Below, piece after piece: positions 34,183-42,642 of a DNA stretch of 50,009 nucleotides (position 1 is its first letter; every line of letters starts with the position of its first letter). This DNA is from Clostridiales bacterium UBA3678 (GTDB lineage Bacteria; Bacillota; Clostridia; TANB77; CAG-508), in the NCBI GenBank assembly GCA_002372935.1, contig DFJF01000013.1, positions 1-50,009 on the forward strand, in the 5' to 3' direction. The notes beneath the pieces are model-generated. The model was not told where the DNA came from, made no database searches, and worked only from the letters and a program-made list of their open reading frames with translations. The position numbers were made by a program, and so were the translations under genes.

Positions 34183-34749
34183 TTATACTCTTTCCATATA
34201 TTCGCAAGTACGAGTATCTATTCTTAAAACATCTCCTATATTTACAAACATAGGAACTTGTATTTCTAGTCCTGTTTCAAGTGTTGCAGGTTTTCCTGAT
34301 GTTGTTGTTGTATTTCCTGCAAATCCAGGTTCTGTATATGTTACCTCTAATTCAACAAATATAGGTGGCTCAACTGCAAATACATTTCCTTTGTATGAAA
34401 CAATTTTTACTTGCATATTTTCTTTTAAATATTTTAAGCAATCGCCCAATTGCTCCTTATTTAATGGCATTTGATCATAAGTTTCATTATCCATAAAATA
34501 ATATAAATCTCCATCATTATATAAATATTGCATATCTTTTTTCTCTATTTCTGCTCCAGGGAATTTATCTGATGGATTAAATGTTTTTTCTAAAACTGCT
34601 CCTGTAATAACATTTTTTAATTTTGTTCTTACAAATGCTGAACCCTTTCCTGGTTTAACATGTTGGAATTCTACTACTCTAAATACATTACCGTCCATTT
34701 CAAATGTTGTTCCATTTCTAAAATCTCCTGCTGAATATACTGCTGCCAT
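34183..34749 (-). CDS. efp: Translation elongation factor P
   Basis: EF-P relieves ribosome stalling at polyproline stretches. The 188-residue protein begins MAAVYSAGDFRNGTTFEMDG with the KOW-like domain; the tip loop VKPGKGSAFVRTKLKN carries the Lys that is modified in other species. Two OB domains follow (ITGAVLEKTF...; YTEPGFAGNTTTTSGKPATLETG). I start at 34749 after AAAGGAG; the open frame runs 16 codons upstream but overlaps the promoter region. Confidence 0.97.
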   Translation of the reverse strand: MAAVYSAGDFRNGTTFEMDGNVFRVVEFQHVKPGKGSAFVRTKLKNVITGAVLEKTFNPSDKFPGAEIEKKDMQYLYNDGDLYYFMDNETYDQMPLNKEQLGDCLKYLKENMQVKIVSYKGNVFAVEPPIFVELEVTYTEPGFAGNTTTTSGKPATLETGLEIQVPMFVNIGDVLRIDTRTCEYMERV

Positions 34750-34783
34750 ATTTATTTCTCCTTTCAATTTTAAAGCTTTTACT

Positions 34784-34813
34784 ATTATACACCCCAAAAC
34801 CTGTTTCTGTCAA
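34784..34813 (-). promoter_or_regulatory. efp promoter
   Basis: TTGACA (34808-34813), 18 bases, TATAAT (34784-34789) on the minus strand; both hexamers are consensus. Confidence 0.75.
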
Positions 34814-34829
34814 TATTTTTGAACCTATT

Positions 34830-35111
34830 TTATATATTCAAATTATATTTTTTATTTTGGTGCATTTGTGAATATTTAAGTTTGGTAGCCATCCCACCTC
34901 TTATATGTCTTTCTGATTTATTTTCATCTAAAATTTTTCTAACTTCTTTTGCAAGGCTAGGATTTATTTTCACAAGCCTTTCAGATACATCTTTATGTAC
35001 TGTACTTTTGCTTATACCAAAAGTTCTTGCTGTACTTCTAACTGTCTCTTTTGTTTCAATTATATAATGTGCAAGTTTTACAGCACGTTCTTCTATAGAT
35101 ATTCCTTTCAT
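34830..35111 (-). CDS. spoIIID: Sporulation transcription factor SpoIIID
   Basis: SpoIIID is a small DNA-binding protein that switches genes of the sigma-E regulon in the mother cell. The 93-residue protein starts MKGISIEERAVKLAHYIIETKETVRSTA, with helix-turn-helix TFGISKSTVHKDVSERL and a basic C-terminal helix (RKILDENKSERHIRGGMATKLKY). GGGGG lies 6 bases before the ATG. Length matches the family (about 93). Confidence 0.96.
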   Translation of the reverse strand: MKGISIEERAVKLAHYIIETKETVRSTARTFGISKSTVHKDVSERLVKINPSLAKEVRKILDENKSERHIRGGMATKLKYSQMHQNKKYNLNI

Positions 35112-35208
35112 ATATTGCCCCCATAAATACTTTTGTTAAATTGTATTCTAACAAGGGTTGTATTAGAACTATTGTACTTTTGCTTATTCGAAAATTTTGC
35201 TAATAGAT

Positions 35209-35252
35209 AATAAAAACACACTTACAACTTTACTTGTAAATGTGTTTTTATT
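35209..35252. terminator. Terminator after the vWA gene
   Basis: An 18-bp stem with one mismatch (35209-35226 with 35235-35252) and an 8-base loop, with A/T runs on both sides. It ends the three-gene operon that starts at 39038. Confidence 0.8.
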
Positions 35253-35267
35253 ATTAATATTTAATTT

Positions 35268-36578
35268 CTATCTACTTATATCATCTGATTTATCTGTTTT
35301 CATATCTCCATATAATTTTCTTAATTGTTCACCTGTTATATTAATCACTTTTCCACCTTTTGGATTTATTTGTTCATTTCCAAACACCACCCAAATCACC
35401 CTTTTTACATTTTTTTCTGGCATTGGCGCTTGTCCATCAGTAAAGATAATTTTATTAGCCACTCTTCTTGAAAAAGCTTCTACTGCAACATTGAAGTCAG
35501 TTCCTCCACCTATTGGGAAGCTCATGTTGTCAATATCTTCTTGTTTCTTAACTTCTGTAAAACCATGAAATTCTGTGTTAAAACATCCCACTTTCACTTT
35601 TGAATTATATAAAATATTTTTACATTCTATCAAAAAATTCTTCAATAATTTTTCACTAACTGATCCACTTGTATCTAATAAAATCTCCACCTCTGACATT
35701 GGAATCTGTTCTACTTTATGTTTAAAATAACCATTTTTCATTCTGTTATTTTTTCTAGTCCATTCTTCATCATATTTTGTTGCTTGTCTTAATAATTTTC
35801 TCCAATCAATTAATGGAGCAGATATTCCAATATCAGATAATTTCTTTTTTTCTCTTTGTATTTCTTTCCCTGGACCATGTGATGATTCATTTGCCAGTTC
35901 TTTGCTTAAATCCTCCAATCTCTTTTTTCTTTCAATTTTATTTTGTTTAAATGTTTTCTTTTCTCCTTGCTTAGAAAATTCAGATTTTTCATTTTTGTAT
36001 TGTTTTTTTCCATTATTATCTTTATTGTCTGTTTGATAGTGTCCTTGACTGCTCTTTCCTGCTTGTGCTCTCTGCTCTTTTTTTATTTCTTCTATTGCTT
36101 TATCCCATAAACTATGCGTATCATGCCCTACATCTTTCGGTTTATTTTTATCATCTTGTGATTTTTTCTTCTCTTGATTTTTCTTTTGTTCTTCTAATAA
36201 TTTATTATACATTTCTTCTGCATCATAATTTACTGCTTCTGGAATGTCAACTCCATCTTTAATTAAAGGCAATCCATCTTGTTGTAGTAAAGCATTTATT
36301 ACCGAATCTGTTGCTATATTCCATAACATTGGATCTTTTCCTTCACTTCTAAGTATATGATCAAAAGCTACATGGCATACTTCGTGTGCAAATAAGAATA
36401 TTTGCTCTTTGTCAGACAAAACATCTAAAAAATTAGAATTATACAAAATTTCTTTTCCATTTGTTGCTGATGTAGGTATATCATTGTTTTCATGAAATTC
36501 AAGATTTGCTATTACACTTCCAAAAGTTGGATATTTTATAAGAAGTCTTCTTCTTATAGTATCTATATTTGCACTCAT
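35268..36578 (-). CDS. Putative metallopeptidase-vWA domain protein (DUF2201-like)
   Basis: The 436-residue protein has an N-terminal zinc-peptidase-like domain with FAHEVCHVAFDH (HExxH; H65, E66, H69), a Lys/Glu/Gln-rich linker (about 130-245), and a C-terminal von Willebrand A-like domain with a complete metal-binding site: DTSGSVS, GGGTDF and FTDGQAP. Such proteins work with MoxR-type AAA+ ATPases, one of which begins the same operon (39038). The AAAGGAGG site is strong. The cellular target is unknown. Confidence 0.85.
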   Translation of the reverse strand: MSANIDTIRRRLLIKYPTFGSVIANLEFHENNDIPTSATNGKEILYNSNFLDVLSDKEQIFLFAHEVCHVAFDHILRSEGKDPMLWNIATDSVINALLQQDGLPLIKDGVDIPEAVNYDAEEMYNKLLEEQKKNQEKKKSQDDKNKPKDVGHDTHSLWDKAIEEIKKEQRAQAGKSSQGHYQTDNKDNNGKKQYKNEKSEFSKQGEKKTFKQNKIERKKRLEDLSKELANESSHGPGKEIQREKKKLSDIGISAPLIDWRKLLRQATKYDEEWTRKNNRMKNGYFKHKVEQIPMSEVEILLDTSGSVSEKLLKNFLIECKNILYNSKVKVGCFNTEFHGFTEVKKQEDIDNMSFPIGGGTDFNVAVEAFSRRVANKIIFTDGQAPMPEKNVKRVIWVVFGNEQINPKGGKVINITGEQLRKLYGDMKTDKSDDISR

Positions 36579-36639
36579 GTTTCCTCCTTTACTTTCATTT
36601 AAAAGGTAAAATTACTCATAGTCTATTTCTATTACTAAC

Positions 36640-37041
36640 TTAAATATGTGCCATAAAAGAATATACTTCTTCTTCAATTGGATTTTCTTTTAAATCAGAA
36701 TATGTTACAAAAATCATACAATCATTAGGTATTTTGTTGACATATACTTTTTTATATTTAAGTAGCTCTATAAATTTTCTTTGCTCTTTTTCTGGTACTT
36801 TATTTATATTTTTTATTATTAAAACAGGTGTATTTTTTTTGCACTTATCCATTAATTTATTGTACCACTCTGGTGCTACATATTCTTGATTATCATAATG
36901 TCCCATCAATTCAGAATTAGAACAATCCGAATTAATTACAACTGCTCTTTCAATTACACTTTCTGGTATTTTTTCTATTAAAATTGCTGTTGTCCTTGTT
37001 TTTATGTATTCACCTAATAAATCCACTTGCTTTTTATTCAT
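36640..37041 (-). CDS. Small AAA-like protein with degenerate motifs
   Basis: The 133-residue protein resembles the core of an AAA+ module: VLIIKNINKVPEKEQRKFIELLKYKKV sits where a Walker B strand and helix would be, and DCMIFVTYSDLKENP looks like a sensor-1 strand. No Walker A motif exists and the Walker B acidic pair is replaced by Lys-Asn. It lies between the AAA+ and vWA genes of one operon. I infer a non-hydrolysing partner subunit or adaptor; this rests on motif shape only. Confidence 0.5.
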   Translation of the reverse strand: MNKKQVDLLGEYIKTRTTAILIEKIPESVIERAVVINSDCSNSELMGHYDNQEYVAPEWYNKLMDKCKKNTPVLIIKNINKVPEKEQRKFIELLKYKKVYVNKIPNDCMIFVTYSDLKENPIEEEVYSFMAHI

Positions 37042-37115
37042 ATTAACATTTTCTCCTCTTTTTCAATTTTTTTGAAAACTTCTTTTATTATATCATTTGT
37101 TTCATCTTTAATAAA

Positions 37116-39038
37116 TCATCTTGAATGATCTTTCTTATTTTCTTTCTGCTCTTCCATCAATATTTCTTGCAGTTGCTCTAACCTTTCCTCATCTCCAGCT
37201 GCCCATTGTACTTCAAATTTTTTACACATCTCTGCTCCTAGTTTTTTGACAAATTCTCTTACTTTTGGCATATTTTTGCTATCTACTGCTACTAGTCCTG
37301 ATATTGTTGCTAATTTTCTTCCTACATCCATTTCTTCTATCTCTTTTTGTGTATAGTTTTCATTTAATACATCTTCTATTGTTATCATTGGCAATTTACA
37401 AAATGATATAAAGTCTAATGTTAAATCTTCTCCTACTATTGCTCTTAATGTGCTTGGATTATTTGATGCATATAACATATCTGATGCCATTTTCCATCTT
37501 CTCGGATCTGCGTGTGGTTCTGGATATTCACTATTATATGGTGTTCTTAATACTTCATCACCTTTTAAGCTTATATATGCATATATTGCTGGATGTATTT
37601 TTGGTTTTGGCCTATCATCTTTTTTGTAGTCTATCTTTTCATAAAATTCTTCTGGAGTTACTGCCCACTCTAGCCAGTTCTCTGCTGTTGTTTCTATATT
37701 TACATGTGCAAATCTATCATATAATGGCTCTGCCATTTCATTTGCTACTAAAGAATCTTCTAATTCGTTTCCTGCTGCTACTACTCTTGCATTTTCTGGT
37801 AATTTCCATATTCCTGCTACTTTTTTATCTAATGCTATTCCATAAGCTTTTGATTGCATCATTGGTGATGCATTTGTTAGCTCTTCTAAAAATAATATGT
37901 GTATTTTATCTGATTCTTCTTGACATTTTTTTTCTAATTCTTCTAGCCATGGTGGTTTTATATGTACTGCTTTTCCATCTTTTTCACCTGCTAGTCCGTC
38001 TAACAATTCTGGATCTAAATGACTTAAATTTAATTCTATAAAGTCTGGATCTAATTGTTTTACTCTATCACTTTTTCCACTTCCCGGTTTTCCATGTAAG
38101 AATATTGATACATTACTTTCTATTGCTCCTCTTATTATCTCTGATTCATTTGCTTCAGAAAAATCTAAATTATATGGATTTCCGTTTCTTTTTATTGTTT
38201 TTGATTGTTCTGATAATTTATTTACTTGAACTAGCTCTTTTGAAAAATATTTATCTATAAATGTTTTTATATTTGTTTTATCAAAATCACTTGTATGATA
38301 ATTGTTTTTATTATCAAATTGTACTCCTGAAAAAATTAATTTATCTGTTACCATAACATTTGCTTTTTCATCTACAAGCCATTTAACTGGAGAAACTTCT
38401 ACCCATACAGTGTTACCATCTCTATATTGTTCGATATTTGATAACATAAAATCCTTATCTTTAAAATTTGAATTTGCTTTAACTCTTATATATCTTTTTC
38501 CATCATATTCATATTCTTGATAAGTTTGTGGCTGAAATGATGTATCAATATCATTACAGTCTACAGAATCAACTGTATAACCATTTTCTGTTCTTAAAAT
38601 TGTGCAACTTTTATAGGCTTTTTCCAATTTTTTTTGTATATACTCTGGAGCTGCTTTTTGTGGATAATATCCATATTCTACTTCTAAGATTCCATCTTTT
38701 GCTCTTTTTCCTTTCTCTCCGTTTGTAGGAATATCAGAAATTGATGAAAATGGTAAAACTAGGCGTGCCCCACTATTGCGTGATTTGCCACTACTGTGAT
38801 AACTACTACCAAGAGGAGAAACTATACGCACATAAATTCCACCTTCATCTGTTTTTGTCCAATAATATCCTGTTCTTCCTGCTAAAGAACTATCGTTATC
38901 TACATTGTAACCTGAAACATATGCCCCTAAAAGAATAGAGAAATCTGTTACTGCCGATTTGGTTCTTCGTTTTTTAAATATATCTAATTCGTTTTCTCCA
39001 AAAGTTTGTTCTTTGGTTAACATAGTAAAATTACCCAT
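37116..39038 (-). CDS. MoxR-like AAA+ ATPase fused to an N-terminal variable (C-type-lectin/DUF6273-like) domain
   Basis: The 640-residue protein has two parts. Residues about 25-270 resemble a secreted-type DUF6273/C-type-lectin-like region: LLGAYVSGYNVDNDSSLAGR, TGYYWTKTDEGGIYVRIVSP, SGARLVLPFSSIS, and EVSPVKWLVDEKANVMVTDK. Residues about 300-640 are a MoxR-like AAA+ module: Walker A GKPGSGKS at 316-323, Walker B ILFLEELTN, sensor AAGNELEDSL. The stretch at residues 42-92 shows the features of a diversified variable repeat. AGGAG lies 8 bases before the ATG. It heads an operon with the small AAA-like and vWA genes. Confidence 0.82.
   Translation of the reverse strand: MGNFTMLTKEQTFGENELDIFKKRRTKSAVTDFSILLGAYVSGYNVDNDSSLAGRTGYYWTKTDEGGIYVRIVSPLGSSYHSSGKSRNSGARLVLPFSSISDIPTNGEKGKRAKDGILEVEYGYYPQKAAPEYIQKKLEKAYKSCTILRTENGYTVDSVDCNDIDTSFQPQTYQEYEYDGKRYIRVKANSNFKDKDFMLSNIEQYRDGNTVWVEVSPVKWLVDEKANVMVTDKLIFSGVQFDNKNNYHTSDFDKTNIKTFIDKYFSKELVQVNKLSEQSKTIKRNGNPYNLDFSEANESEIIRGAIESNVSIFLHGKPGSGKSDRVKQLDPDFIELNLSHLDPELLDGLAGEKDGKAVHIKPPWLEELEKKCQEESDKIHILFLEELTNASPMMQSKAYGIALDKKVAGIWKLPENARVVAAGNELEDSLVANEMAEPLYDRFAHVNIETTAENWLEWAVTPEEFYEKIDYKKDDRPKPKIHPAIYAYISLKGDEVLRTPYNSEYPEPHADPRRWKMASDMLYASNNPSTLRAIVGEDLTLDFISFCKLPMITIEDVLNENYTQKEIEEMDVGRKLATISGLVAVDSKNMPKVREFVKKLGAEMCKKFEVQWAAGDEERLEQLQEILMEEQKENKKDHSR
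38763..38915 (-). other. Candidate diversified variable repeat (DGR VR-like)
   Basis: It encodes residues 42-92 of the AAA+ fusion. In a gene and genome that use A/T-ending codons and AGA for arginine, this stretch has CGT (R71), CGC (R87, R92), CAC (H81), GGC (G84), GTG (V70), AAC (N48) and TAC (Y44). Residues 77-92 form a run of codons ending in T or C (AGT, TAT, CAC, GGC, CGC, AAT), the pattern left when template AAC/AAT codons are mutated at adenines. It sits inside a C-type-lectin-like context. No reverse transcriptase or template repeat is seen in the window. Confidence 0.5.
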
Positions 39039-39174
39039 TATTCTTCTCCTAATTTTGTTTATTTTTTTATTACTATTTTATTAAAAACAATAGTTTTTGT
39101 CAATACACTTTTACTACTTGAATAACTTTTCTATATTATTTTTTTTTCACATCAATTATAACAATACACTTTTA

Positions 39175-39208
39175 CAAAAATAGCTAGAAAATTAATTCTA
39201 GCTATTTT
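39175..39208 (-). terminator. Terminator of the radical SAM-NUDIX-kinase operon
   Basis: A perfect 13-bp stem (39177-39189 with 39196-39208), 6-base loop, then TTTTTG on the minus strand, just past the HPr-kinase-like gene. Confidence 0.85.
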
Positions 39209-39220
39209 CTGGTTAATTAT

Positions 39221-40318
39221 TTAAAAATATTGTAAAATATCATTTAAAACACTGTTAATATCAACACTTTTTCCATATTCAATTTTATATGCAATTGAAA
39301 CTTTTGCAATTTCTTTTATCAAAGAATTTGCTTTTCTTGTCAAATTACAATAACACGACTTTCTAAAATAAATCCACTCTTTTCTTTTTGACTCATAATC
39401 AATTGGTGTAAAACATGTATCAAGCATAGAAGTTACAGTTTCCATCTCTGTAAGTCTATAAATTTCATATTTTTTATTCCAATTAAGATTAATCTTCGTA
39501 AATAAAATCAAATCAACATTTGTAGTTTCTTTTAATGTTACTTCATCAAAAATAACTGGTATATCAGTTAATGGAACAGTAAGTCCAGTATAGATATTTC
39601 CGAATTCTTTTTCTTCACAATAATGCTTTTCTTCAATAACATATTTACTTAGCTTTCTACTATTTACAATAGTTCCGTTCCTATATACTACTGGAATTGG
39701 GAAATAATCCATATTGAATTTTTTTCCATCTTTATAAAAGAATATCCGATCATTACTTAGAATTTCAGCACAATTTTGCTCAATTATTTTTGTAAAGAAA
39801 GTGGTTTTTCCTGACTGCTTATTTCCAAGAATAGCAATCCCTTTGCCATCAATTTCCAATGCAGTACCATGCATAAAAATTTTACCAATTTCTTCTTGTT
39901 TCCTCACAAAAATTTCTCTAACAATTCTAAATGGATATTTTGTAGTATCTTCAATGCCATTTCCAATTACAACATAAGATTTGTCATTGTTTTTCACAAG
40001 AACCCACTCATCTCCAATCTGACAAAAATACTCCTTTTTATTCTCAGTATATTTTAGATGAAATATGCCTTCAAAAGACTGCACAATTTCCGTGTTGTAT
40101 GTATTAAACTCTTCCTTAAATAAATAAAATGCATTGTAGTTTTCAATATATTCAATTATAGCTGTAATATTTTCTGCACCAATTTCTACATTATCTTCCA
40201 CTTCTTTTATGCAAAATTTTCTTATATGCCGCTTCTGTGCCTCCATTAACCGTTCCTCATGAGTTACTATTTTAAAATAATAACCACAGATCGAAAATGT
40301 AACTGAATAATTATTCAT
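39221..40318 (-). CDS. HPr-kinase-like P-loop protein
   Basis: The protein has about 365 residues. The first 140 form an unassigned region. A domain like the C-terminal HPr kinase/phosphorylase fold follows: MHGTALEIDGKGIAILGNKQSGKTTFF with Walker A at about 165-173, and ILSNDRIFF in place of the usual DDR segment. Proteins of this kind phosphorylate serine in peptides or proteins, or act in maturation clusters; true HprK features outside the P-loop are missing. The ATG at 40318 lies 8 bases after AAGGAGG; an ATG at 40324 is too close. It ends an operon with NUDIX and radical SAM genes. Confidence 0.7.
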   Translation of the reverse strand: MNNYSVTFSICGYYFKIVTHEERLMEAQKRHIRKFCIKEVEDNVEIGAENITAIIEYIENYNAFYLFKEEFNTYNTEIVQSFEGIFHLKYTENKKEYFCQIGDEWVLVKNNDKSYVVIGNGIEDTTKYPFRIVREIFVRKQEEIGKIFMHGTALEIDGKGIAILGNKQSGKTTFFTKIIEQNCAEILSNDRIFFYKDGKKFNMDYFPIPVVYRNGTIVNSRKLSKYVIEEKHYCEEKEFGNIYTGLTVPLTDIPVIFDEVTLKETTNVDLILFTKINLNWNKKYEIYRLTEMETVTSMLDTCFTPIDYESKRKEWIYFRKSCYCNLTRKANSLIKEIAKVSIAYKIEYGKSVDINSVLNDILQYF

Positions 40319-40376
40319 GTTCATATCCTCCTTATTTTCTAAATTTTTGATATATAAATTATTATATCAATCTATA

Positions 40377-40847
40377 TTAATCAATTTCTGTTATGTCAAA
40401 ACACTCTCCTTCTTTATGTACTAAAATATCTTTCAAACTCTTAGGTCTTAAATCTAAATTTTCTATTTCATCTAGTGTTTTCCAGACAAAATTTAATTTT
40501 GATTCTTCCTCAATTCCTTTAATTACATCTTTTTTATATATTTCACAATCAGGATCAAATTCAACATCATATACAATCATAACTTCATGATATTTTTTAT
40601 TATTATATTCAAAAAAGTTTTCTATAATTCCTCGAAATTTTAATTTTTTGGGAGTTAGACCCATTTCTTCTATAAATTCACGTTTTAATGCTTCTTTTGA
40701 AGTTTCTCCTATTTTTATTCTTCCTCCCGGAATTGCATGAAAAATATCATCATCATTTTTGTGTAACAAAATATTATTTTTATTTTTAATAACACCTGCT
40801 ACTCTATAGTTAAATTTTATGTTTTCTATTTCAATTGAAACATCCAT
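40377..40847 (-). CDS. NUDIX hydrolase
   Basis: The 156-residue protein is a single NUDIX domain with the box GGRIKIGETSKEALKREFIEEMGL (residues 41-64; the REFIEEMG core has all metal-binding Glu). These enzymes cleave X-linked nucleoside diphosphates such as damaged nucleotides, NDP-sugars or cofactors. The C-terminal part (VWKTLDEIENLDLRPKSLKDIL) is typical. It lies 27 bases after the radical SAM gene and 52 bases before the kinase-like gene, so it shares their pathway. Substrate unknown. Confidence 0.9.
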   Translation of the reverse strand: MDVSIEIENIKFNYRVAGVIKNKNNILLHKNDDDIFHAIPGGRIKIGETSKEALKREFIEEMGLTPKKLKFRGIIENFFEYNNKKYHEVMIVYDVEFDPDCEIYKKDVIKGIEEESKLNFVWKTLDEIENLDLRPKSLKDILVHKEGECFDITEID

Positions 40848-40874
40848 TTACATCAACACTTCCTTTTAAAAAAT

Positions 40875-42548
40875 TTATACTATTATTTGTTTTGCATCAT
40901 TAATAAAACTATTCCAATAATCATCACTATTATTTCTTTGAGCTTTAATTCTATATTTTGTCAAAAGTGTAAGCATACTAAATTCTTTTGTATTTAAGCT
41001 TATTCCTTGAATTTCTATTATTTTTCTTGTATTATCTATTGTTATTTTATAAACAGTTTTATCATTAATCAAATTTAATTTTTTTAATAAATTTTCGACA
41101 TATTTAACATCAATTTTATTTAAGCATCTATAAAATTTCTTGCAAAGTTCTCTTTGTTTTTGTGGACATTTATTATCATTTTCACAAACATTAGTATTAA
41201 AACATGCTTCTTGCTCACTTCTGTTTGTTGCATAACCTATAGCACAAGAGGTAGTCTTAAAAATAGGATAATCTTCATCAATAATTGATTTTTCTCCCCA
41301 TATTAAATCATAAGCCTCTTTTGTCCAAACACTTTCTGCACATGTTGTTTCTTTTGCATCTTTAATTTCTTTCCAAAAATCTAATTTATCTTTGTAATTC
41401 TCTTTTACTTTGAGACCTATTGCCACAGAACATTTTGCATATTTTTTTACAAAATTATATACTTCTCTAATTTTTTTCTCAGATGAATTTTGCGGTAAAA
41501 ATGGTCTCCAATAATGAACTACTGGTATATTATTTTTATACAATTCTATAAAATTTCTTTTTATATTCTCTTTTTTTACACCAATTTCTATATCATTGTC
41601 AAGTCCTGAATAGCTTAAGAAAAATATGAATTTATATCCTTTTGTCTGCATTTTTCTAACTTTTGCTATGAATTTTAAAGGAATTGAACATTTTGTAATA
41701 AATACAATCAAATTAAAGATATTATTTTTCTCCAGTTCATCTAACAATGCTTCAACATAAGCAATATTTACAGGAGTTGCAAACCCATCTGATTCTGTTT
41801 CTATACATATTGGAATGTCTTGGTGATAAAATTTTGATCTTTTTAGTTCTTTCACTGTTTCTTCTGGAGTTGCAAGTATTTTCGGATTCGTTTTTGTTAA
41901 ATTAACTCCATTTAAAAAACAGTATTTGCAACTATTCGGACAACCTTGTATAGGATTTAGTGCAATCCATGATGCATGCAAATCTACTATTGGATATTTA
42001 TATTCATTTAATTTTCTATCTATAAATAAACTTGCATCTTTACACATATTATGAAATTCTTCTACTATATCTATTTTTCTATATTCTACTATACTAAATA
42101 TTATTGAGAAAAGTTTTGAAATTCTATCTATTATAAAACTTTTATGTGATAAAAAACCATTTCTTGATTTATTAAATCTATATCTTTTTGTTTCTAAAAT
42201 TGTTTCTATTATTTGACCAGAAATTGACATTAAATCTAAAATTAAATTTTTTTCATCATGATATTCTATTTTTTGGAAATTTATTTCTTCTTTTTTTATA
42301 TTTTCAAATTTGCAAAAAGCACATAGTTGCAGTAAAATATCACAAATTTCATCTGCTCTATTTTCTATATTTCTTCCTTTTTCTTTTGCGATTTCATCTC
42401 CACTTTCTATAAGTGCATAATGACCGAGCTGTATTTCAAACTCATCCATTACCAAAAGGCTATTCCACTTTTTAGTTTCAATTAATTTAAACTTTTCCTT
42501 TAATTTTATTGCTTCTTCAAAGCAATTGTCCCAAAATATATCAAACAT
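40875..42548 (-). CDS. MazG-like/radical SAM fusion protein
   Basis: The 557-residue protein joins three parts. Residues about 30-80 resemble an all-alpha MazG-type NTP pyrophosphatase (EFEIQLGHYALIESGDEIAKE...ADEICDILLQLC). A radical SAM core follows with the cluster motif GCPNSCKYCF (C203, C207, C210) and TESDGFATPVNIAY. A Cys-rich C-terminal stretch (CAIGYATNRSEQEACF...CENDNKC...CKKFYRC, about residues 430-475) could hold an extra Fe-S cluster. GGAG lies 7 bases before the ATG. It heads an operon with NUDIX and HPr-kinase-like genes, implying radical chemistry on a nucleotide-linked or phosphorylated substrate. Confidence 0.8.
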   Translation of the reverse strand: MFDIFWDNCFEEAIKLKEKFKLIETKKWNSLLVMDEFEIQLGHYALIESGDEIAKEKGRNIENRADEICDILLQLCAFCKFENIKKEEINFQKIEYHDEKNLILDLMSISGQIIETILETKRYRFNKSRNGFLSHKSFIIDRISKLFSIIFSIVEYRKIDIVEEFHNMCKDASLFIDRKLNEYKYPIVDLHASWIALNPIQGCPNSCKYCFLNGVNLTKTNPKILATPEETVKELKRSKFYHQDIPICIETESDGFATPVNIAYVEALLDELEKNNIFNLIVFITKCSIPLKFIAKVRKMQTKGYKFIFFLSYSGLDNDIEIGVKKENIKRNFIELYKNNIPVVHYWRPFLPQNSSEKKIREVYNFVKKYAKCSVAIGLKVKENYKDKLDFWKEIKDAKETTCAESVWTKEAYDLIWGEKSIIDEDYPIFKTTSCAIGYATNRSEQEACFNTNVCENDNKCPQKQRELCKKFYRCLNKIDVKYVENLLKKLNLINDKTVYKITIDNTRKIIEIQGISLNTKEFSMLTLLTKYRIKAQRNNSDDYWNSFINDAKQIIV

Positions 42549-42642
42549 AAATCTTCTCCAATATTATATTTTATATTTATATTATATGCTTGAAATTTTA
42601 TTTTAGAACTAAAAATTTTAAGATAATTGTTTTAAATTAAAA

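Noticed and set aside
34750..34797. Longer efp start (MGCIIVKALKLKGEIN...)
   Set aside because: Those codons overlap the consensus promoter and leader; the ATG at 34749 has AAAGGAG and matches the family N terminus.
35112..35200. Sigma-E promoter ahead of spoIIID (AATACAAT near the expected -10)
   Set aside because: The -10 matches 7 of 8 positions, but no acceptable -35 is present at the right distance.
37418..38041. 207-codon plus-strand ORF opposite the AAA+ gene
   Set aside because: Leu-rich antisense reading of a real gene, no ribosome binding site, no family resemblance.
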